From: Verrucomicrobiaceae bacterium
Lineage (GTDB): Bacteria; Verrucomicrobiota; Verrucomicrobiia; Verrucomicrobiales; Verrucomicrobiaceae
Assembly (NCBI GenBank): GCA_016795365.1
Contig: JAEUHN010000029.1
Span: forward strand, 1-64,000
Direction: 5' to 3'
Length of the DNA stretch: 64,000 nucleotides
Each line of letters opens with the position of its first letter. Position 1 is the stretch's first letter. The translations under genes were made by a program, and so were the position numbers. Positions 58,229 through 64,000 of the stretch are shown here, in pieces. The notes under the pieces were generated by a model. That model saw nothing but the letters and a program-made list of their open reading frames with translations. It did not search any database and was not told the DNA's origin.

Positions 58229-59934
58229 ACCCGGCTTCCAGCATCACCGGCTTTCGTTTGCGCGTGCTCTTCGGCATGATGCTGGTGGTGGGCGCTTTCA
58301 CAGCGCTGGCTCTGTGGATCGCTCAGCAGCAGGTCACCAAAGACGCACGGCAGCAGCTGGAGAAGGTTTTTCAGAACGAAGTGGCATCGCTGGATCGTGC
58401 CCGTGCCGTTCGCCACGCCGCGCTCGTCGAACGTTCGCGCTCCCTGGTGCGCAAGCCTCGCATCCACGCGGCACTCGAAGATGATGCTCTCGATCTGCTG
58501 TATCCCAATGCCGAGGACGAGCTGCGTGACGTGATGGAGGGCGATGCTGATGCGGATCATCCGCTGCGTGCGAACTTCTACCGTTTCCTGGATGCAGAAG
58601 GAAAAGTCATCCCCGCTCCGCCCGGCGTGGATGCAGGCAAGCTGAACCAACGCGAAGAAACTCGGCTGAGCCTGGACCAACTGCCTGCGACTCAGCAGAT
58701 CGGCTACCTCGTTCGCAGCGGTGGCGTGGACGAGATCATCGCTGCGCCCATCATCTCGACCGAAACCAATGAAGTCATCGCCAGCATCGTGCTGGGCTTT
58801 CAGCCCTTCCAGATGAGTCTGGCAACGGCTGGCATGAAGGCCGGCATCTGGGCCGATGGCCATTTGTTCATCCAGGGAGCGGATGAGGAAACCCTTTCGA
58901 AGCTGTCCGCGCTGATGACCACCACGCCCGAGCGTGCACACGCGGAGATCATGATTGGCGGCATTCCGCACTTGGTCTTCAGCCAGCTGCTGAATCCGGG
59001 TTCCATGTTCCCGCCCACCTTCGAGGTGTGCGTTTACTCGCTCGCTGATTCGGTGGCACGTCAGCGTCAGTTGCGCTGGCAGATTCTCAGTGTGGGTGCG
59101 CTGATGCTGCTGGGTGCTGCGGGCATGAGCCACTGGATGGCCGGTCGTCTTAGCGTGCCGGTGGAGCGACTGGCCGTCGATTCAGCGAGAAACGTGGTGC
59201 GTCGCGAACAAGCCGAAGCCGCGCTGGAACAGACGAGTGTTGAGCTGGAGCGGTCGATGCGCTTCTCCGCTGATACCTCGCACCAACTGAAGACTCCCAT
59301 CACCGTGCTGCGCGCGGGATTGGAGGAACTGCGTCTGCGCCCCGGCATGTGCGAAACGGCCCAGGAGGAGATTGGCTCGCTCATCTATCAGACCGCGAAG
59401 CTCTCAAGCATGATTCACGATCTGCTCTTGCTCTCGCGTCTGGATGCAGGGCGGCTGGAGTTGAGTCTGGTCGATGTGGATCTCACCCAGCTCATCGATT
59501 CGCTCGCGGACGACCTGAGTGCCGTGCCGAGTGCGCCTGACTTCGATGTGGAAGTGGACGTGCCGCGCGATCTGCGAGTGCGCGGAGAAAAGCGCTATAT
59601 CTCGATGATTCTTCAGAACCTGATCGAGAATGCCTGGAAGTATAATCATGCGGGCGGCACCATTGCGATTACAGCTCATGAAGAGGGTCCCATGCTTGTG
59701 TTGCGAGTGGGCAATACGGGGCCTGGAATTCCTGCCGAGGCACAGGCTCATGTGTTCGAACGATTCCATCGCGCGTCCGTTGGCGAAAACGTGCCCGGTC
59801 ATGGCCTTGGCTTGAACATTGCCCGGGAACTTGCTCTTCTCCACGGCGGTGATCTGCGACTGATCCGTTCGGACTCTGAGTGGACAGAATTCGAAGTGAC
59901 GTTCCAGAGAGCCGACACTTCTGCTGCTTCATGA
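58225..59934 (+). CDS. Sensor histidine kinase
   Basis: This 569-aa kinase starts at GTG 58225. Two membrane helices (about 13-34 and 285-306) flank a periplasmic sensor domain of about 250 aa. Then come a short linker, the HisKA box with phospho-acceptor His353 (SADTSHQLKTPITV) and the HATPase domain with N box (NLIENAWKYNH), G1 (VGNTGPGIP), F (FERFHRA) and G2 (GHGLGLNIA). The cognate regulator is at 56912. The sensor part is rich in Arg and acidic residues (RSLVRKPRIHAALEDDALD). Kinase stop overlaps the porin start by ATGA. Confidence 0.95.
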   Translation: MNPASSITGFRLRVLFGMMLVVGAFTALALWIAQQQVTKDARQQLEKVFQNEVASLDRARAVRHAALVERSRSLVRKPRIHAALEDDALDLLYPNAEDELRDVMEGDADADHPLRANFYRFLDAEGKVIPAPPGVDAGKLNQREETRLSLDQLPATQQIGYLVRSGGVDEIIAAPIISTETNEVIASIVLGFQPFQMSLATAGMKAGIWADGHLFIQGADEETLSKLSALMTTTPERAHAEIMIGGIPHLVFSQLLNPGSMFPPTFEVCVYSLADSVARQRQLRWQILSVGALMLLGAAGMSHWMAGRLSVPVERLAVDSARNVVRREQAEAALEQTSVELERSMRFSADTSHQLKTPITVLRAGLEELRLRPGMCETAQEEIGSLIYQTAKLSSMIHDLLLLSRLDAGRLELSLVDVDLTQLIDSLADDLSAVPSAPDFDVEVDVPRDLRVRGEKRYISMILQNLIENAWKYNHAGGTIAITAHEEGPMLVLRVGNTGPGIPAEAQAHVFERFHRASVGENVPGHGLGLNIARELALLHGGDLRLIRSDSEWTEFEVTFQRADTSAAS

Positions 59935-61148
59935 TTTCCCGCCATGCCATCTGCGCCATCCTGCTAGCGATGACACCTGTCATCTCGCATGGGGAAGATG
60001 TGCTGGATCGCGTGGAAGAGGCCCTGACCTTTTCAGGCTTTGACGACCAGGTGCGTGTTCGCTTCAGCGGCTTGCTCAGCCTTGAATACTATCATCACGA
60101 CCAGTCCGCGACGAACCTGATCTTTTCGGATGCCGACAACTTTCTCAATCCGCGGCTCTCGCTGTTCTTCGATGCCCAACTCGGGCCACAAGTTTATCTT
60201 TTTGCTCAATCACGAGTGGATCGTGGATTCGATCCCGCAGATCACGATGCTGAGATGAGGCTCGATGAATGGGCCGTGCGCTGGACTCCGTGGGGTGATG
60301 GACGCTTGAGTGTGCAGGCCGGGCAATTCAGCACCATCGTGGGGAACTACATCGAGCGACATCTAGCCTGGGAGAATCCGTTCATCACTCCGCCGCTGAT
60401 CTATGATCAAATCACCGCCATCTATGATGCCGAGGCGCCGGGCAGTGCGTCGGTCTTCGCTGAAGGCATCACGGACGAAAAGTATGACTACAACCCCGTG
60501 GTGTGGGGACCTGCTTACACCTCGGGACTCTCCGTTTCCGGCCAGCTCGGCAAGTTCGACTACGCCGCCGAATTCAAGAACGCCGGCCTCTCGTCGCGGC
60601 CTGAGTCCTGGAGCGTGACGAATGTGAGGTTCGATCATCCCACGATCAGCGCACGCATCGGCTATCGGCCAGACTTAGCTTGGAAGTTTGGCATCTCCGC
60701 CAGTGAGGGCGCTTACTTCACCGATCATGCGGCTGGCGATCTTCCATCCGGCTCCGGCCTCAATGACTACAAGCAGAAAGTCCTCGCCCAGGACGTAAGC
60801 TTTGCCTGGAGACACTGGCAGTTCTGGGCGGAGGTTTACGAAGCGCGATTCGAGGTTCCCTACACCGGTAACGCGGACACCGTGGGCTACTACCTGGAAG
60901 CCAAATACAAGTTCGCACCGCAACTCTTCGGCGCACTGCGCTGGAACCAGATGTTCTTCGGCGACATTCCCAATGGACAAGGCGGCACCCAGCCATGGGG
61001 TCGTGATACCTGGCAGCTCGACACCGCTGTGACCTATCGCATGACTCCCCACATGCAGATGAAGCTGCAATACAGCCTGCAACACCAGTCACAGTTGGCC
61101 GACGCCTACACTCACCTGCTTGCCGCACAGTTCACCGTGCGCTTTTGA
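59931..61148 (+). CDS. Porin-like outer-membrane beta-barrel protein
   Basis: This 405-aa protein (ATG 59931) has signal peptide ISRHAICAILLAMTPVISHG and a 16-18-strand-like barrel of alternating aromatic strands (RVRFSGLLSLEYYHHDQS, RLSLFFDAQLGPQVYLFAQS, VSFAWRHWQFWAEVYEARF). It ends with LLAAQFTVRF, with a C-terminal Phe. The pattern resembles DUF1302/phosphate-selective porins. It is coupled to the kinase by an ATGA overlap and may be the outer-membrane port of this copper/redox system. Confidence 0.8.
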   Translation: MISRHAICAILLAMTPVISHGEDVLDRVEEALTFSGFDDQVRVRFSGLLSLEYYHHDQSATNLIFSDADNFLNPRLSLFFDAQLGPQVYLFAQSRVDRGFDPADHDAEMRLDEWAVRWTPWGDGRLSVQAGQFSTIVGNYIERHLAWENPFITPPLIYDQITAIYDAEAPGSASVFAEGITDEKYDYNPVVWGPAYTSGLSVSGQLGKFDYAAEFKNAGLSSRPESWSVTNVRFDHPTISARIGYRPDLAWKFGISASEGAYFTDHAAGDLPSGSGLNDYKQKVLAQDVSFAWRHWQFWAEVYEARFEVPYTGNADTVGYYLEAKYKFAPQLFGALRWNQMFFGDIPNGQGGTQPWGRDTWQLDTAVTYRMTPHMQMKLQYSLQHQSQLADAYTHLLAAQFTVRF

Positions 61149-61210
61149 GTTGGCCGATCGCGCCGAAAGAACCGCCTCGCGGATGGACGTTTGGTTTTCT
61201 CCATTCATCT

Positions 61211-62641
61211 ATGAAACCACGTCATCTCTTCTCCGCGCTCATGCTGGCCGCCGTGCCCGCATTGGCTGAAAACAATACGCCACCACCAGGCTTCACCGCG
61301 CTGTTCAACGGCAAGGATCTCTCCGGCTGGTATGGCTGGGGCACCCAGGACCCGACCGACCTCGCGAAGATGTCGGAAGCCGAGCGCGCTGAGTATAAGA
61401 AGAAGTCCGTCGAAGGCGGCCTGAAGGACGCGAAGGGCAACGACAAGGGCGACCACATCAACGCGCACTGGAGCGTGCAGAACGGCGAACTCGTCAATGA
61501 TGGCAAGGGCCTCTACCTCACGACCGAGAAGGATTACGGCGACTTCGAGTTGATGGTCGAATACAAGATGCTGCCACTCGGCGACTCCGGCATTTACCTG
61601 CGCGGCCTGCCACAGGTGCAGATCTGGGATTACACCGAGGAAGCCAAGTTCAAGCTCGGTGCCGACAAGGGCTCCGGCTCGCTTTGGAACAACAAGGGTG
61701 AGGAAGGCAAGTTCCCAACCAAGCGCATGGATAAACCCTTCGGCGAGTGGAACACCTTCCACATCAAGATGATCGGCGAGCGCGTGACCGTCACCTTCAA
61801 TGGTGAAGTCGTCGTCAACAACGCACCGATGGAAAACTACTTCGCCAATGCCAAGGCTGGCTACAAAGCCTTCGGCAAGCCCGGCGAAGCGAAGAAGGAA
61901 GCGCCCAAGAAGCCCAATGGTTTCATGATTGATCCCGCCTTCGCCAAAGGCCCCATCCAGCTCCAGACGCACGGCAGCGAGATCCGCTGGCGCAATGTCT
62001 TTGTCCGCGAGATCGGCGCCGAAGAGGCCAACAAGGAACTCGCCTCACGCAACGCTGACGGCTTCGTCGAACTCGTGAACGGCAAGGACCTGAGCAACTG
62101 GCAGGGTGCCGTGGACAGTTATGAAGTGAAGGACGGCGCCATCACCTGCAAGCCCGGCAAAGGCGGCGACCTCCTGACAAAGGATGAGTATGAGAACTTC
62201 ACCATCCGCACCGAGTTCAAGCTGCCCAAGGCTGGCAACAATGGCATCGCCCTGCGCACACCGCTCGGCGGCCACTCCGCCTCCGACGGCCTGGAACTCC
62301 AGGTGATCGACAGCGACGGCTACAACGAGAAGATGGCCGCCGCCGGCAAGAAGGGCCTGGAACCGTATCAGTATCATGGCTCGCTGTATCATTGCGTGGG
62401 TGCCAAGCACGGCTACCTGCGTCCCGTGGGTGAATGGAACTTCGAAGAGATCGAAGTGCAGGGTCAGAAGATCAAGGTCACGCTCAACGGCACCAAGATC
62501 CTCGACGTGGATATCGACACCTTCGACCGCAGCCAGATCGCCCATCCGCCCAAGGGCCTCGACCGCAAGTCCGGCCTCATCGGTTTCGCCGGTCACAGCG
62601 ACCCAGTCGAGTTCCGCAGCTTCAAGGTGAAGAAGCTGTAA
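61211..62641 (+). CDS. Secreted protein with two DUF1080 (3-keto-disaccharide hydrolase) domains
   Basis: This 476-aa protein (ATG 61211) has signal peptide KPRHLFSALMLAAVPALA. Two DUF1080 lectin-like domains follow: residues about 25-280 with GFTALFNGKDLSGWYGWG and GIYLRGLPQVQIWD, and residues about 288-476 with VELVNGKDLSNWQGAVDS, NNGIALRTPL and GLELQVID. DUF1080 members hydrolyse 3-keto-disaccharides or bind glycans and are greatly expanded in Planctomycetes and Verrucomicrobia. It is followed by a clear terminator. Confidence 0.92.
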   Translation: MKPRHLFSALMLAAVPALAENNTPPPGFTALFNGKDLSGWYGWGTQDPTDLAKMSEAERAEYKKKSVEGGLKDAKGNDKGDHINAHWSVQNGELVNDGKGLYLTTEKDYGDFELMVEYKMLPLGDSGIYLRGLPQVQIWDYTEEAKFKLGADKGSGSLWNNKGEEGKFPTKRMDKPFGEWNTFHIKMIGERVTVTFNGEVVVNNAPMENYFANAKAGYKAFGKPGEAKKEAPKKPNGFMIDPAFAKGPIQLQTHGSEIRWRNVFVREIGAEEANKELASRNADGFVELVNGKDLSNWQGAVDSYEVKDGAITCKPGKGGDLLTKDEYENFTIRTEFKLPKAGNNGIALRTPLGGHSASDGLELQVIDSDGYNEKMAAAGKKGLEPYQYHGSLYHCVGAKHGYLRPVGEWNFEEIEVQGQKIKVTLNGTKILDVDIDTFDRSQIAHPPKGLDRKSGLIGFAGHSDPVEFRSFKVKKL

Positions 62642-62672
62642 GCCCACATTGATCCGAACCACTCCAACCACG

Positions 62673-62700
62673 AAGCGGGCCAGCGATGGCCCGCTTTTTT
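62673..62700 (+). terminator. Rho-independent terminator
   Basis: Arms AAGCGGGCC (62673-62681) and GGCCCGCTT (62688-62696) with a 6-nt loop are followed by TTTTG. It ends the DUF1080 transcript. Confidence 0.93.
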
Positions 62701-62766
62701 GTTGAGAAGGCCCGTGTGCCTATCAACCTACACCATCGGTGTTGGCTCACGAGTCTCCCCTCGCCA

Positions 62767-62814
62767 AGCCGCAGAGCGGCGACCGAAATGTAGCCCGGCC
62801 TTTCAAGGCCGGGA
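62767..62814. repeat. Left inverted repeat of Y1 transposase unit
   Basis: A 48-bp sequence carrying GCCGCAGAGCGGC and CCCGGCCTTTCAAGGCCGGG-type palindromes matches the reverse complement of 63382-63429 at 45 of 48 positions. Between it and the transposase start lies a second small palindrome (GTCGC AGC GCGAC) that also has a relative in the right flank. Confidence 0.9.
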
Positions 62815-62878
62815 ACCGAACGTCGCCACGAAATCCAGTCGCAGCGCGACGCCCGAACCTTCCACCACCTCCCTGACC

Positions 62879-63331
62879 ATGGCCGATTCGTTCCACTCGC
62901 TGAACTACCACCTCATCTGGAGCACCAAGGATCGCTACCCGTGGTTCACGGCCGACATCGAGCCTCGCGTGTGGGAATACTTAGCAGGCATTGCCCGAGA
63001 GAAAGGGATGACGGCCATCTGCGTCGGCGGTTATCGGGACCATGTGCATCTGCTCGTGCGCGTGCCGCCCACGATGGAGTTGAGCAAGGCGGTGCAACTT
63101 CTCAAAGGGCCGTCGTCCAAGTGGCTGCGGGAGACGCTTCCGGGGTTCTCAACGTTCCATTGGCAGGACGGCTACGGAGCCTTCACCGTCAGCAAGTCGG
63201 GCATCGACGGCGTGGTCGAATACATCCGTGGTCAGGCCGAGCATCATCGCGTGAAGACGTTCCAGGAGGAGTTCATGGAGTTTCTGAAGCGCCACGAGAT
63301 CAATTACAAGCCGGAGTATCTGTGGGGGTAG
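62879..63331 (+). CDS. tnpA: IS200/IS605 family Y1 transposase
   Basis: This 150-aa HUH transposase starts at ATG 62879. The HUH motif is DHVHLLV (HVH at 55-57), and the catalytic Tyr is Tyr115 (GVVEYIRGQ). The N-terminus (FHSLNYHLIWSTKDR) and C-terminus (INYKPEYLWG) are typical of IS200-like TnpA. It nicks and joins single-stranded DNA at hairpin ends. No TnpB/Fanzor-like gene or omega RNA was noticed near it. It differs strongly from the RAYT at 2256, so two Y1 families are present in the window. Confidence 0.93.
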   Translation: MADSFHSLNYHLIWSTKDRYPWFTADIEPRVWEYLAGIAREKGMTAICVGGYRDHVHLLVRVPPTMELSKAVQLLKGPSSKWLRETLPGFSTFHWQDGYGAFTVSKSGIDGVVEYIRGQAEHHRVKTFQEEFMEFLKRHEINYKPEYLWG

Positions 63332-63343
63332 CGAAGTCTTCGT

Positions 63344-63360
63344 GTGTCGCTCTGCGACAC
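63344..63360. repeat. Hairpin in right flank of Y1 transposase
   Basis: Perfect arms GTGTCGC (63344-63350) and GCGACAC (63354-63360) with a 3-nt loop lie 13 nt after the transposase stop. A related palindrome is in the left flank near 62850, so both ends have the order hairpin-spacer-hairpin pair. Confidence 0.75.
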
Positions 63361-63381
63361 AGGGATATTGAGGACGAGTGG

Positions 63382-63429
63382 TCCCGGCCTTGAAAGGCCG
63401 GGCTATATTTCGGATGCCGCTCTGCGGCT
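63382..63429. repeat. Right inverted repeat of Y1 transposase unit
   Basis: This is the partner of 62767-62814 (45 of 48 matching positions in inverted orientation), with the CCCGGCCTTGAAAGGCCGGG palindrome and GCCGCTCTGCGGC. It lies 41 nt from the end of the convergent ABC permease gene. Confidence 0.9.
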
Positions 63430-63470
63430 GGATTGAATCGACCGCCCTGAGATCAACAGGCCGTGAGCAC

Positions 63471-64000
63471 CTACTCACTCACGCTCTTCGGATCGAATGC
63501 ATCGCGCAGGGCGTCACCGAGGGTGTTGAGTGCGAGCAAGGTGGAGCAAAAGAAGAGGGCGGGGCCGAGTAGCAGCCAGGGATACGATTGGATGCCGGCT
63601 GCCCCTTCGCCGATGAGGACACCCCACGAGGCAAACGGTGGCTGCACGCCGAGGCCGAGGAAGCTGAGCGTGGCTTCCAGCAGCATGACGCCGGGGACGG
63701 TGAGGCTGGCGTAGATGACGATGCTACCGGCGACATTGGGCAGCAGGTGGCGGAAAAGGATCTGCCCGAAGCTGGCTCCGTAGGCGCGGGCGGCGGTGAT
63801 GAACTCCTGGTTCTTCAGTGCGAGCACTTGGCTGCGCACCACGCGCGCCATGGTGAGCCACTCAACGGCACCGATGGCGGCAAAAAGGAGCCACAGCTCG
63901 CGGCCAAACACGACGGTGAGCAGGATCACAAACGTCATGAACGGGAAGGCGTAGAGGATGTCCACGAAGCGCATCATGGCGGAGTCCACGCGCGGATGGC
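63471..64000 (-). CDS. Oligopeptide/dipeptide ABC permease (OppC/DppC-like), 3' part
   Basis: The gene starts beyond the right edge; the frame is open to the window end. The 176 visible residues hold the C-terminal permease part with MMRFVDILYAFPFMTFVILL, the EAA loop VLALKNQEFITAARAYGASFGQILFRHLLPN and LLEATLSFLGLGVQPPFASWG, which is diagnostic for OppC/DppC proteins. It ends with LNTLGDALRDAFDPKSVSE. It would import peptides with OppB, OppD and OppF, not visible here. Confidence 0.95.
   Translation of the reverse strand, partial: HPRVDSAMMRFVDILYAFPFMTFVILLTVVFGRELWLLFAAIGAVEWLTMARVVRSQVLALKNQEFITAARAYGASFGQILFRHLLPNVAGSIVIYASLTVPGVMLLEATLSFLGLGVQPPFASWGVLIGEGAAGIQSYPWLLLGPALFFCSTLLALNTLGDALRDAFDPKSVSE

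Larger units (their letters stand above)
62767..63429. mobile_element. IS200/IS605-like (REP-type) single-gene element
   Basis: A 663-bp unit holds one Y1 transposase gene between 48-bp near-perfect inverted repeats, each made of several hairpins. Typical IS200 elements have subterminal hairpins but not long terminal inverted repeats, so it is more like a REP/RAYT unit. No direct target duplication was identified, as expected for HUH transposition. Confidence 0.75.

Overview
The window looks like a chromosomal segment of a Verrucomicrobiota bacterium, probably Verrucomicrobiaceae (Prosthecobacter/Verrucomicrobium-like). This rests on gene content: a PVC-type heme-binding dehydrogenase with a CxxCH cytochrome and a discoidin-like tail, a DUF1501 protein with a Tat signal, a double DUF1080 protein, Tat-exported TIM-barrel isomerases and Gfo/Idh/MocA oxidoreductases, and SBBP and PQQ-type beta-propellers. 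The DNA is GC-rich, genes are tightly packed, and many neighbours share 4-nt ATGA or GTGA stop/start overlaps. No rRNA, tRNA, CRISPR array, prophage or replication origin was recognised.

Layout. 1-5 kb: the 3' end of carB, then a 440-aa protein with six internal repeats and a GIY-YIG/T5orf172-like C-terminus, then a REP/RAYT island. The island has three paired palindromic units around a Y1 (HUH) transposase, a decayed second RAYT fragment and a decayed copy of part of the isomerase gene at 5.6 kb. 4.3-9.4 kb: an orphan ParA-like ATPase, a VOC protein, the Tat isomerase, a polytopic membrane protein and a small secreted protein. 9.5-13.9 kb: a DUF1501 protein, a sugar ABC permease carrying an apparent half binding-protein lobe, and a sodium:solute symporter. 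14.2-16.9 kb: a three-gene group ending in an amidase plus glucosaminidase that lacks a signal peptide. 16.9-21 kb: a PQQ-like propeller and the large PVC cytochrome protein. 21-24.6 kb: the conserved rpmH-rnpA-yidD-yidC-jag block, with a strong-looking promoter that contains a perfect dyad in its spacer.

24.7-35 kb: mixed metabolic genes (GNAT, VOC, S10 peptidase, D-tagatose epimerase-like isomerase, Gfo/Idh/MocA protein, MBL hydrolase, AsmA-like protein) and a RelE-type toxin-antitoxin pair. 35.3-40.4 kb: an exopolysaccharide export operon (outer-membrane barrel, Wza-like, Wzc-like tyrosine kinase) preceded by dyads and closed by a clear terminator. 40.5-46.8 kb: a compact six-gene biosynthetic operon (ketosynthase III, OleD-like reductase, MBL hydrolase, F390/CoF-synthetase-like adenylating enzyme, ATP-grasp ligase, FemAB/GNAT-like transferase) whose product I cannot name. 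It is the best candidate here for an undescribed system.

46.8-56.8 kb: a His-rich lipoprotein, an HtrA protease coupled to an apparently inactive HtrA-like partner with a nested PDZ domain, an SBBP propeller, an orphan 2-oxoacid:ferredoxin oxidoreductase alpha subunit, a metallophosphoesterase coupled to two membrane proteins, a ComEA-like HhH protein and a LutB-like Fe-S protein. 56.9-61.1 kb: a two-component system with a cupredoxin gene between regulator and kinase and a porin-like gene after the kinase. 61.2-64 kb: a DUF1080 protein, an IS200/IS605-like Y1 transposase between 48-bp inverted repeats, and the 3' part of an oligopeptide-type ABC permease gene that runs off the window.
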